64,000 nucleotides of DNA from Puccinia triticina (taxonomy: Eukaryota; Basidiomycota; Pucciniomycetes; Pucciniales; Pucciniaceae). Within the stretch, counting starts at the first letter, position 1. Every line of letters begins with the position of its first letter. The stretch is taken from contig NC_070560.1 of assembly GCF_026914185.1 (NCBI RefSeq), forward strand, positions 5,881,501-5,945,500. The letters are read 5' to 3'. Positions 45,994-56,552 of this stretch are shown here, one piece after another. The translations under genes were made by a program, and so were the position numbers. Under the pieces are notes generated by a model. The model was given only the letters and a program-made list of their open reading frames with translations, ran no database searches and was not told the origin of the DNA.

Positions 45994-46900
45994 TTTACGG
46001 ACTTACTTTGCGCACTGCGGAAAACTCTTTGCGCACTGTGGGGGTTGTCGTCTCGACGTCCAGCCCCCAGTGCGCGCTTCTGCCACGGCTCTTCGCGCAC
46101 TGCATTTTCCACCAAAAAAACGGCTTGCATTTCTTGAGATATTTTTTGATGAATCTGCAATAGAATGGCTTTTTATGATCCCCCTAAAAAATAATCAAGT
46201 CATTTAGGGGTCTCCTTGAGCCTAGAGAAAATTGACATGAAAATATCATATTTTAACGCGGCAGGGACCTGTAATATTTCTTCCTGTGCCCCAGTAGCCC
46301 CAAAAATTTCACAGTATCATGGCACATATGCAAACTCATGACGTGATAATTTTCAGAATTTTTCCCAGAGATATAAGGGGTGCGCGGCAGGCTTAGTAGG
46401 AAAATTACTGCTAACTGTATAGCTTTTTTGTTACACACCCAAACAGTCCCAAAATTTCAGAAATGTTTTCATTGTGGATATTCTCCGCCATAAATTTCTT
46501 GGCAATAGTGTGTGATGATAACATGAGATGTAGGGCGGCGGGCTTAGTAGGAAAATGACTGCTAACTTATCTCATGTTTTAATGAAACACTATTGCTAAG
46601 AGCTTTATGGCGCGGAGAATATGCAAAATTGAAACATTACTGAAAATTTCAGACTGTTTCAGCGTGTAACAAAAAATCTATACATGTAGCAGCCATTTTC
46701 CTACTAAGCCCGCCGCGCACCCCTTATATCTCATGTTATCATGACACACTATTGCCAAGAAATTTATGGCGCGGAGAATATCTACAATGAAAACATTTCT
46801 GAAATTTTGGGACTGTTTGGGTGTGTAACAAAAAAGCTATACAGTTAGCAGTAATTTTCCTACTAAGCCTGCTGCGCACACCTTATATCTCATTTTATAA
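45994..46900. repeat. Palindromic element X, left part
   Basis: It starts TTTACGGACTTACTTTGCGC. The first ~360 bp are the reverse complement of 50,500-50,880. From ~46,440 it holds several inverted copies of a block containing TTACTAAGCC and ATTTATGGCGCGGAGAATAT. It is interrupted after ATTTTATAA (46,900) by Helitron C and continues at 50,355. No ORF. Confidence 0.75.
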
Positions 46901-48663
46901 TCCAAGTATATTAAATCCACACTTTTGTGGAAATTGGGATCATGGGTTCTCCCTGCATTTTTCTGAAAAGGGGCTAAAAAATTAGCCCCACACCCACAAA
47001 TGGAAAATTGGAACTCCTGTCCAACCTCCAATTTTCTCAGGTACCAGCACATTACGCTTAATACCGCAAGAAAATAAATTTAAAGTCCCCGAACATAAAT
47101 GCCTTGGACTTGCCCCCCAATTCCTGAACCAGAAATGAAAAGGGGCAGGATTCAACCCCCTCGTGCCTGTCGCAAATGCAAGGGCAGGAGGGGGGCAAAA
47201 GTTAAATGCGCCCAGCGCCGAAATGAGTAAAAGCACCTCCCTTGGTCAATTGCAACTGCAAATGACGGGGGAGGGGCTGAAAACCTGCGCAAACGCGACA
47301 GGGAAGTAAAAGGGGTTATGTCCCCCCCGGGCCTAATGCAACTGCAGAGGCGGAGGGGAACAGGACGAGGTCTGCTCAAGCTGTGCAAATGCAACAGCGG
47401 AGCTCAACCTGTCGAGGGGAAAACAGTTGGCAAGGGGGGGGGGGGGGGGGGGTCGATATATATTTGTTTACTTACTCCGCCGAAAAAATGTTTCCGGCAG
47501 GAAACTCTCCGTAGGAGCATTTCAACCTGTATTCTGTGTTGTTTGCCCAAACTGGGAACCAGGGGCTCCCGCTTCAGACCGCCCTCCCAACCCACAGTTT
47601 AATTAGCGGCTCCTGTTTCAATGAGCCCTTCAAACAGGAGTGCATGCGTGCAAACCTTCCTTAACCTGGAATATTCTTTTACCAGGAGTGAAACGCGAGG
47701 TCGGATTGGTCCACGGGGCCGTTACCCCGTACGAGCTGGCAGAAGTGGGTCCAAACACCTAAGCGCCGGTGCAGCCAAGCACCAAGGCGGTTGAAGCATA
47801 CAGGGGCATGCCTCGCCTATCTAGCAAGAGGCGGCAACACGGCGAGTACAGGGAGGTGCCTCCTAAGAGAGTCCAGACTCGAGCTTGACCAGGTCTCTCT
47901 CTCTCGTCCCTGCTCTCCTCCCTTCCCCTCCACTTGGCTCCAATCCACTCTACACTCCCAGGCTTGATTTGTCCCCCTTCCGATCAGATCGAATCCGAAG
48001 ATGTATTTAGATAGGGTGAGGGTCTTACACCCTTGCCAACACACTGCCGTGTGTGCTGCTCCAGAGAGGAAGGTACCTCCGCTCCCATCTCTTCCCCTTG
48101 AGTTGCCACAAGGCGCTGGGCTTCTCTACCCGAGACTCCGAGCCCTCTTGCAACCTCTGGGTGGTTGAAAGAGAGAGGCGGAGTCCCTCTAGCCACCCAC
48201 AAGCGACATTCTTCTCCTATGACCCGTACACAGCGATCTCAGGGGGCCACTCCCGTTTCCCAGGATCTCCTAGAAACTGCAAGGTATCAAACATGTTCTG
48301 CAGCATACTCTAACCCCTGCACCCTGTGCACTACGCGGTAACACTCGCGCCTTTTAAACATAGGCCCAGGACTCCATGGCTCCTCCCGTCACCTGAGGCC
48401 AGAGTGGATTGGTCGCAAGACCGCTCTTTTTGGGTTTTAGAAGTGAGCCATACTCCTGCCGGCTCAACCCGGGGAGACGGTTGGGGGGACTTCCTCTCGT
48501 GTCAGCCACCCGGACCCGGGGAAAGGATAGGGGAGGCGTGGTTGTCGTACTATACTAGCAACTTCATCACCACCCCCTACACTCGCAAGCGTCGGCAGGA
48601 ACCTCTTCAACGGTGCAAACCAATTTGAGTGAACCTCCGCGGAATGATGGTGCAGCATACATA

Positions 48664-48779
48664 CAACTGACAGTCAAACCCCCCCCATTCAAGTCTGCCA
48701 GCAACTGACAGTCAAACACCCCCATTCAAGTCTGCCAGCAACTGACAGTCAAACCCCCCCATTCAAGTCTGCCAGCGCC
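48664..48779 (+). repeat. Three tandem ~38-bp repeats in Helitron C
   Basis: The unit CAACTGACAGTCAAAC-CCCCCATTCAAGTCTGCCAG is repeated three times with small C-run length changes. Tandem arrays are common in Helitron interiors. Confidence 0.8.
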
Positions 48780-49117
48780 TCAGGCAAACTTCCCCTGTGG
48801 TAAGTGAAACTCTCAGCAACTTGGAATCATGGGACCGTCATCAAATATTTATTGTGGGGCACCCCTTCCAACAAGGCGCCACGGGGAGCGTGGCATTAAG
48901 ATTGTTGTTAAACCTGAGGGCAACGGCTGCTTGAGGAGGGTTTTTGCCCAACACAATGAGGTGGTGTGGTTGGTTGTTCAACTAATCTTATTGCCTTAAG
49001 TAGCTACCACCTTGAACCGCGACAAACACTGAGTACAATCCGTAGTCTGGCCTTCAACTTCAATACCACAAATCAGACTAACTGAATTTTAATCTTCTTT
49101 GCTTCAACCTCACCAAA

Positions 49118-49878
49118 ATGCTCCTAAAGACGAAGATGATATTTGCCTCAAACGGTACGTTTACTGAGGATAACAGATTACACTTTGTCAGGAAGTTCAT
49201 GGCGGTCACCGTGGTAAGTCATCTTTATATTGCTCTCTCAAAAGAGACTACTACAATTTTTCAGGCCCGCCAATTTTTCAGGCTACGCAATGGTAGTACT
49301 CCGCTTGCAAGTAAAAGCTACATTACTTTGTCGGGAAGATGGACTCGCAGGATAAAAGTTTGTCCTCTGAACTTGACAACAACGGACTACTTGGACACAC
49401 CTCTCAAAACAGGCAAATTGTATGTGATTCAAGGGGAAATAAAAGGTGTGAACTTCATGCGGGTGCCTAAATTTATGTGAAGCGCAGGTGACAAGAGGCA
49501 GTCCAATCTGAGCAAACATCACTCTAAGTGGGAACGGGTCCGTGTTTCCGGTGTTGGCACGGTAATTAAGATTGAGACCAAAATACCTGGCCGGATAGAA
49601 ATGAGATTTTGGTTGACATAACGGTGGAACATTTAGGCGGGGTGGGTGTTGGACTCAATTTGCTCAGGAATTGTACGCTGAGTTATACTAATAATTTGAA
49701 TAGCTTGCCGACAACGGAGTCTTTTGCGTCCATTGTGTTTCAGGGTTGGCTTCTAAATTTTTGGCGAGGGATGCTTTTATTCAACAGCAGCAAGATCAAA
49801 TATAAGGGTTTATTGGATGGGTTTGGCAGGAGATCTTGTCGAATGGTCATTGAGGTGAGTGACTCTCTTAATTGGTGA
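49118..49878 (+). pseudogene. Gene fragment carried by Helitron C, unrecognised
   Basis: Two open stretches on the sense strand. At 49,118-49,480, a possible GTAAGT..TTTTCAG intron (49,213-49,264) would join KFMAVTV to ARQFFRLRNG, giving a frame ending KLYVIQGEIKGVNFMRVPKF. A second is at 49,609-49,878. The alternation of beta-rich text is reminiscent of an OB fold, but I cannot identify it. Function unknown. Confidence 0.35.
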
Positions 49879-50354
49879 ATCAGATGCCCATCCTCCGGTT
49901 TTAAACCTTCACTCCCTTCAGGTAGCCCATGCAACGGTCTTGTTGGAGGATCTACTCAACAATGATTCCAACGGCAGCTCCAGCTCATTGAACATTGATT
50001 TCTGACTGGCCCATTCAGGCACTTCTTCACCCGTAAATCTGTAGGCTGATTGATGAGTTGGTGTTTTACTTTAGGGTAGAAAGTCTTGGCTTCTGTTTGT
50101 GTAGGAATTTTTGTTAGCTGTGTGAGGTTACTATGCAAACTGGGGAAAAGTGTCACATCCCATCCTTCATACATTTCTGGTAGCCTTCCCGCTCAGCGGT
50201 TGCAGTGCTCAGGCCTCTACCTACCACGCTTTGCACGTTGTGATCTACTGGGGGTGTGTATGAGTACCAATAGCCATTCCTTTGAGGAGGGCTACTGGAG
50301 GGCTGTGTATGCCAAACTTTGTGGGTGCGGCGGCGAAGCCGCTTTAAACTCTAG

Positions 50355-50880
50355 TGACACACTATTGCTAGGAATTTGAGGTAATTAATTTGAAGCATAT
50401 TTCCCTGTGCTCTCAAAATTTTGTGCCTTTGGTGTGTGTAACAAAAAAGTTATACATATACGCAAAATAATAAACGCAATACCTATTTGGGCTAAAGGAA
50501 AGCTGGTGAAAATTCTGAAAATTATCAGGTCATGAATTTGCACATGTACCATGATACTGTGAAATTTTTGGGGCTACTGGGGCACAGGAAGAAATATTAC
50601 AGGTCCCTGCCGCGTTAAAATATGATATTTTCATGTCAATTTTCTCTAGGCTCAAGGAGACCCCTAAATGACTTGATTATATTTTAGGGGGATCATAAAA
50701 AGTCATTCTATTGATTCATCAAAAAATATCTCAAGAAATGCAAGCCGTTATTTTGGGGGAATGCACAGTGTGCGAAGAGCCGTGGCAAAAGCGCGCACTG
50801 GGGGCGGGACGTTGAGACGACGACCCCCACAGTGCGCGAAGAGTTTCTCGCAGTGCGCGAAGTAAGTCCGTTTATTTATT
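50355..50880. repeat. Palindromic element X, right part
   Basis: This continues the host repeat interrupted by Helitron C. 50,500-50,880 is the reverse complement of 45,994-46,350, ending GCGAAGTAAGTCCG. Confidence 0.75.
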
Positions 50881-50977
50881 TAGCTTTTTTTTTTGCTTTT
50901 TTTTGTGATTGCAGCTTGTATATAGGGGAAACCCTTGAATTTTTTTTTGGTGAAACTGTGGTTTTAATAAACTTAGA

Positions 50978-51310
50978 TTTTGGACTTCATTTTTTTCATT
51001 ATTATCATTCATTTCACATGTCAATCAATTGATTGTGATTATTCAATTCTTTTTTGGAATGGTATTGAAGATTTTCCAAAATTGTCATTTAATGCAAGCA
51101 ATTTTGTAAATCTTGTGATGTTCCAAATACTTTGTATTTTTTTATATTCATTTTTCTGAATTCATTTTACAAAATTGTTCCTGAATCCTCATGACTTCAA
51201 GTTTGTGGGTCGGCCTTCAGAATGAGCTTTTGGGGGTACCAATGTTTCTGTCCAGTGACTGTACAGTATGCAAAGAGTTTTTTGCAGTGCACAAAGTAAG
51301 TCTGTCTTTT
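50978..51310 (-). repeat. Family Y repeat, copy 3 (split by Helitron A)
   Basis: The reverse complement matches 39,970-40,265 (e.g. AAGTCATGAGGATTCAGGA, AAGTATTTGGAACATCACAA). The copy continues across Helitron A at 40,515 and leftward. Confidence 0.75.
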
Positions 51311-51504
51311 TTTGAGAGAGAGATGTTGGAAGCTGACCTGATCAACTGTCAAAAAACCTGCCAATCATTTTTTGTTTGAAATCTCAATGCAATGAGAGGA
51401 CCCTGGAAATCCCCAACCAAGCCAACTCTTGTACTTGTAGCATCAGCGCAGGGTAGTTACGTTACACTAAAGCAACCACGTGATATAAGATCAAGCTGCA
51501 AGAT

Positions 51505-52210
51505 TTGGCCTTGAAGTTTAACAGCACTTGCCTGGAGGCTTTCCTTTGCCAGTACAAATTGGCTGCAAACCTGGATGGTGCTTTGGAAAAGGATAAGGTC
51601 CTCCAGATTCTGTCTTTCCTTGGGAGCGAGGATATTCAGGACGCCCTGTGGGATATGAGAGGTTACACAAGCCAGTCGTGGGCCACCCGCAAGGCGCAGA
51701 TGATGGAACAATGTGGATAAGTCAACGTGGTCCAATACACAGTCGCCAACCTCCAGAAATTGAAGGATGAATGGGCTGCCAAGGGAGGGATTGCTACCCT
51801 CAAGGACTATCAAACTTTCAAGTCAACTTTTGACGTTGTGCTGGCCTATTTGATTTGGTACGCGCATTTGAAGTCAGAAGATCTAGCGGTTGATTATTTA
51901 TTTTTTTTCTTTTGCATCTGGGTATCAAAAGAGGATCAATTCTTATCTCATCAAAGAAAAGAAAATGAAGAAAAACCCTTGGCGCTGCCTTCAAAGTGGT
52001 CCAGGGATTAAATAGATAGCGGAATTTGGGGTTGGGATTTGTTGAGAGACAATGGGAGTTAGATTCCTGTTGGTGGTGGTTTATTAAAAATGGGATCTGA
52101 TGAAGGGGGCCGGAGGATGTGGTCTAAACGGATTCTAGGCAAAAGGAATTGGGCGGGCTGAGAGTTTGAAACTCAGAAGGGGTCAGCTGGCTACTATGGC
52201 AGAGCCACTG
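51505..52210 (+). pseudogene. Decayed gag and LTR text of the gag-only family
   Basis: 51,505-51,890 encodes FLCQYKLAANLDGALEKDK and WATRKAQMMEQCG. A TAG at 51,718-51,720 is followed in frame by VQYTVANLQKLKDEWAAKG. All match the N-terminal gag of the element at 31,364-33,490. From ~51,975, GCGCTGCCTTC..GTGGTCC and TGAGAGACAATGG match that family's LTR, but in the orientation opposite to the intact element relative to gag. So this is a rearranged relic. Helitron D inserted at its right end. Confidence 0.75.
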
Positions 52211-53754
52211 TGACATAGAAATCCAAGTTTATTAAATTCACAAAAACATGGCAAAAAAGATCTAAGTTTTGGGGTGCAGCCTAATTTGGCCACTGTTGAA
52301 TAGATTACCCCCGAACACTAGGTGCCACGGATAGACTCTCCAGCTTGTGACAGTGCAACAAGCAAAAAAGAGTCAGCATTTTGTTGTCTCAAGCAGGGGC
52401 CTAATCAAGCGAAGTAGGGGGCCTGCAGGGAGGGGCCAGGACAAAACCGGAACCCCTGGGCCGGGGGAACATTGCCCATCTCACACTCCCTTTAAATACC
52501 TGTTGACCAAAGCCTCACACTGGTGCAGCTGACCTCGTCTCCACCGCTGCCCCGTTGGCCACCCAAACCACGCCGCTAGCGCCTCCGTTGCTCCCCTCCA
52601 CCATACTGGCAAGTTGCAACCATCACTTGCCCTGCGCGCCACAGTTCAACCGTATCACAATGCCTTGCCACCCACATCAGCTCCAGTTCATCAGTACATA
52701 TTTTGCTTCTTAGACCAACATTACTGTGCGCCAAGGCTGGCAGCGGGGAAGCTGACGACTGCTGGGCAAGTTTAGTGTGGCTCTTTGCACCTGCCCATCA
52801 AGTCCTCCCAGGACTCCTTCCTCGGCTCAATACCCGGCCTCACCCAGGACTTCTCTGGCATTGGCATTGCCAATACCTTGCCGAGTATGTTTACATCCCC
52901 AGACTGGTCCGCAAGACCAATTCGACGAGATCCTCCCCCAGCAGCACCATCCCAAACGCGCCCCCGACTCGGCCGACCGCTTGCCTACTTGCTTCGACAA
53001 CCTTAGTTGCTTGCGGACTAACCAGTCCTTGGTTTGCCCCAACACTGCGACCGATTCCCAGGAGGGCCAGTATCTTATGGGCCTCAATCCGTCTGGATAT
53101 GAAAGGTCAGCTGTCTTGCGTAGATTCCAGAGGTCGTAGGCATTTCTCTTAAAGTTGATGGTTTTTTTAGCAGGCCCAGCCAGACTACTTGGATTTATTC
53201 AACTCAACATTGTCCCCAATCACTTCAAACAAGGGCAAGTTTAACACACACTTCCAGTCCCCTTGTCCGAGCTCGCACTCAAACTCGTCAGACGATCTGG
53301 CATTCCAAGGCCGAGGAGGCGAGAGAGCGACTCTGCAGCTCTTCTTTGCAGCTGGAGGAGCCTTGATCCGCTCGAGCCGGTGCCCGCGAATACAAGTTCG
53401 TCCGGCTCGTGCCCAGCCCAAGCACCTCAAGCGAGGCCTCCAGTCGCGGCGGCCTCTCGCTGCGCATCAACACCGCCAACACCAGCCCCAAGATAGAGAA
53501 AGAAATTGCAGCAGCAGAGCCGCTACTGCGGCCACCGGCAACGACGAGGGGCCGTCCAAGATCAGCTTCAGCGGCGACAGGAGCAACCATCCCAGCCTGA
53601 TCAGCAAGACGCGCAAGCGCTCCAAGCAGCTTACCTACGCTGCCGCCAACCAGGACGGGGCCGGAGCGCATGGGCCGGTGGGGCCCGGACCCAGCGCCAT
53701 CCAGTATCTGGACTGCTAAACCACCGTGCGTCTCCTCTCTCTCTCCTCTCCAAC

Positions 53755-54879
53755 CACTGCAAGAAAAACTCTAGAAACTGCTTGCAGTTGAGATGCAGCA
53801 AGCTTCAATCAAGCTTCAGCTCAAGCTGGAGTCAAGCACCCAAATTCCGTGCTGGTGCACCTTGAGTGTGTACCTTGTTCAGCATCTCAATGTTGAACAT
53901 GCTGGAGTGCTCAATGCTCATGCAGTAGGCTGAGGCAAATGAGCATCCCCCTGAGCACCCTTTCATTTTATTTTATTAAACACTCCACGCACCATTGAAT
54001 CCAGCCAGAATAAAATAAAAAGGGTATGTACACATGAAAGGGATATGTACAGATAAAGAAATATGTACACATGAAAGGGGAATGTGAGGAGGTGTATTGA
54101 CACATAAAAGGGATATGTGCACATGGTGAAAGGGGTATGTATGCATGAAAGGGGTATTTATGCATGAAAGGGGTATGTGCAGTAAGGGGCATTTGCACAT
54201 GAATGGGATATGTACACTGCCAGCATATTTGGCTCAGATGAAGTCATTCCAGTTTAACTGGGATGCACTCAACCAATTTAAAATGGGCTGATCTCATCCA
54301 ATGAAATATAAACCCAAGGGGGGTACCTTGGATTTATATTTCATCAGTTGAGATGAACCAAGTTTAAATTGGTTGAGTTCATCCCAGTTTAACTGGGATA
54401 ACCTCAAACCAGCCAATTATACGGGCAGTGGTAAACATCAGAGGGGTATGTAAACCTGAATGGTAAAAGGGGTACTAAGAGGGACCTAAAAAACTCAAAG
54501 GGGACATGTAAACATGAAAGGGACATGAACAAATGATGAATGGGGTATGTACACATTGTGAAAGGGATACATGCACATGAAAGGGATATATATACACACA
54601 TGAAAGGTGTATGTGCACATAAAGGGCTATGTACACATTATGAACGGGGTGAATGCATACAAAAGGGATATATGCACATGAAAGGGGTATGTGCACATGA
54701 AAGGGGAATTTGCACAGGTATCAACTGATGTACTCAGTTTTTTGTACCTTAGACTCACTCTTGCATAAATTAGAAAATGTGCATGGAATCACCCAGTGCT
54801 TGATTCTTGCATGAGGCACAGCTTTCCTTGAGCTCTTGCATCTCAACTGCAAGCAGTTTCTAGAGTTTTTCTTGCAGTG
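53755..54879. mobile_element. 1.1-kb CACTA-type element inside the GATA fragment
   Basis: Perfect inverted termini of more than 40 bp start CACTGCAAGAAAAACTCTAG. A 3-bp duplication AAC (53,752-53,754; 54,880-54,882) flanks the element. Both features fit CMC/CACTA. The interior has two arrays of ~18-20-bp units like GGGTATGTACACATGAAA (about 53,995-54,200 and 54,430-54,715). Between them is a ~165-bp near-palindrome (54,245-54,410). There is no transposase. Confidence 0.88.
54245..54410. repeat. Near-palindrome nested in the CACTA element
   Basis: CCAGTTTAACTGGGAT, CAACCAATTTAAA and TGAAATATAAACCCAAGG on the left are answered in inverse order on the right, around GGGGGTAC. It is probably a foldback MITE inserted in the array. 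Confidence 0.65.
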
Positions 54880-56255
54880 AACGGTGATCCCGAGCTCACC
54901 ACGATGTGGGTTCGTTTTCCGACGGACAGGCCGACGGACGGACGCAGGAAACAACGCTCAACGCTACGTCAATGGCCGGCCGCTCTGTAAAGCCTGCGGC
55001 CTCTTTGTCAAGTTGCACGGCACGCCCCGGCCCGCGGCCTTAAGCACAGGTACATAAACACCTTCTATTTTTGTGCTGTTTGGTCGCGAGAGATGTTGAT
55101 CGGATGGTTGGTTGGCTTTGTAGGCTTTATCAAGCGCCACAACTGCGGGAAGAATGTGGACAAGCCCGCCGCTTCCGTGTCCACTTTTTCAAAGCTCCCC
55201 CCGCCACACTAGGCAGTGTTTGACCTCAATCGCGCCTCGCCTTCCTGGTGGGGCTTATAGGCGTGGGGGTGGGCTGGGTGGGTGGTGTTTGTGGGCTTGG
55301 GAAGTGGCTGGGGAGATTGGACGGGGGATCCATATTGAACTGTGTTTTGTGAAACTCTCCAGCCACTCAGGCACACTGAAAGATTTGTTGAATATTGCTG
55401 GAGACTGGGAAAATTTGAGATGGTGGAATGAAAAACTTGCTCAGCAGTTATGGTTTAGATTTTGATGGTGGGAAGGCATCAGGATTTATCAAGTGTACTG
55501 GTTCTAGGTTTCCTTTTAATCTCAACACTTCAACTCCCAGTTCCAGGCACCAACACTGCCTTACTCAAACCAGCAATACTTGCTATGCCTGTGCAATTGA
55601 GATGGAAAAACCCCATCAGTGCTGGGATAAGATAAGTAAATTCAATAAAGTCCTATGGGACTCAGGGCTTTATTTATAATATTATGTATCTATCCTTTAA
55701 CTTTATTTATAATTTTATGTATCTATCCTTTAACACAACCTGGAGTTTATGGATGCATTTCATATCTAAAATGTGCTTTTCATAGGGCATTTACTGGCCT
55801 GTGGACGAGAATGGGGAGAGGGTCTGATGCTGGAGGTGCTGGCCCTGAAACTATAAATTTGCAGCGGCGAAGCCGCCTTGGCCTCTAGTAACACCATAAA
55901 TTCATAAAATTTTAATCTGAAAAAAATGTGTAACACCCAATCACTCAAAAAAGAGCAACAATTCTAAAATGGTACATAAAAAATGATCACTCAAAAGTGT
56001 TATGATTTTATAATTTTATGATTTGAAAAAAATATGATTTCAACTTTGAACACCCTTACTGTAAATATTTTCAAAGCCAGTCTTTTTTGCCCAGCAGAAA
56101 AATTAACCTGGGTGATTACATATGTATCACCTCAAGAAATGTGTACATTCAGCATTCAAAAACATGGTCGCATAAAATACCACTACTGGGTAAAAAACCC
56201 ATTGCTGCTGAGTGAAAAAGCTACTGTTGCTGACTAAACAAAGTGGGGCTGGGCA

Positions 56256-56293
56256 TGTGGGCTCTGCAGCGGCGCAGCCGCCTTGGCCTCTAG
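56256..56293 (+). mobile_element. Orphan Helitron 3' end (E)
   Basis: GCAGCGGCGCAGCCGCCTTG followed by GCCTCTAG and then T reproduces the 3' terminus of Helitrons B and D. No matching 5' end was found for it in the window, so it is truncated or its 5' end has decayed. Confidence 0.7.
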
Positions 56294-56552
56294 TTGTTGA
56301 GTAAAACTGTTTTCTGGATGTCCCAAATAACAGGCCCTGTGGTATGTGCTTTTTTGCAAAAACTTTTTTTTGCATAAAAAATTGATTTCCATGGCAAAAA
56401 CAGGTTTTCAACCGGCTATGGTATAGGGCCTTAGTTCTTGGTTTGGTTAAGAAATCTATTTTCATTCTTTTCTGGCTCTGATTGATGAACTCCAAGTTCT
56501 TGTGGTGCACAGTTGTGCACTACAATATCTTCCACCCTTTGCACAGGATCAA

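Larger units (their letters stand above)
46901..50354 (+). mobile_element. Helitron C (plus), 3.45 kb
   Basis: The 5' end is TCCAAGTATATTAAATCCAC (46,901). The 3' end has hairpin GCGGCGAAGCCGC then TTTAAACTCTAG (50,354). It is flanked by A and T. Joining the flanks gives ATATCTCATTTTATAA|TGACACACTATTGC, matching the uninterrupted sibling repeat near 46,725-46,755 (ATCTCATGTTATCA|TGACACACTATTGC). This is direct empty-site evidence for precise insertion without target duplication. No Rep/helicase was seen. Confidence 0.88.
40516..50977 (-). mobile_element. Helitron A (minus), 10.5 kb with nested elements
   Basis: The 5' end TCTAAGTTTATTAAAACCAC is at 50,977. The 3' end, hairpin ACGGCGTAGCCG followed by CTTAAACTCTGG, is at 40,516. 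It is preceded by A and followed by T with no target duplication, as Helitrons insert. Joining the outer flanks gives GTCCAAAA|TGCATTCTGAAATTT, which matches uninterrupted family Y sequence at 40,245-40,275. The element encloses Helitrons B and C and palindromic element X. No Rep/helicase gene was seen, so it is non-autonomous. Confidence 0.8.
52777..55210 (+). pseudogene. GATA-type zinc-finger transcription factor fragment
   Basis: Upstream text near 52,800-53,140 (SFLGSIPGLTQDFSGIGI, EGQYLMGLNPSGYE) and 53,560-53,719 (ending SAIQYLDC then TAA) leads into the finger. The first CxxC is damaged: the sequence reads Q-Y-L-D-C-stop where the family has Q-C-L-N-C-Q. After the CACTA insertion come TTMWVRFP (family WRR) and the second half PLCKACGLFVKLHGTPRPAA. 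A GTACAT..TTGTAG intron (~55,050-55,123) then joins to FIKRHNCGKN. GATA factors bind DNA to control transcription; this copy cannot make an intact finger. Confidence 0.75.
52222..55888 (+). mobile_element. Helitron D (plus), 3.7 kb, carrying a GATA gene fragment
   Basis: The 5' end is TCCAAGTTTATTAAATTCAC (52,222). The 3' end has hairpin GCGGCGAAGCCGC then CTTGGCCTCTAG (55,888). The flanking bases are A and T. Its 5' ~240 bp match Helitron B. The interior holds a GATA zinc-finger pseudogene on the sense strand and a later CACTA insertion of 1,125 bp; without it the element is ~2.5 kb. No Rep/helicase. Confidence 0.88.

Noticed and set aside
45757..52460. Large inverted repeat (45,757-45,993 against 52,222-52,460) read as TIRs of one 6.7-kb DNA transposon
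   Set aside because: Both arms are explained as the homologous 5' regions of Helitrons B (minus) and D (plus), each beginning exactly at TCCAAGTTTATTAAA; there is no matching target duplication.
52777..53152. Two overlapping ORFs as separate secreted or nuclear proteins
   Set aside because: They fit better as frames of one decayed GATA-factor gene leading into the zinc finger downstream.
40516..56293. Autonomous Helitron with Rep/helicase
   Set aside because: No HUH Rep motif or helicase Walker motifs were seen in any frame of the four copies.
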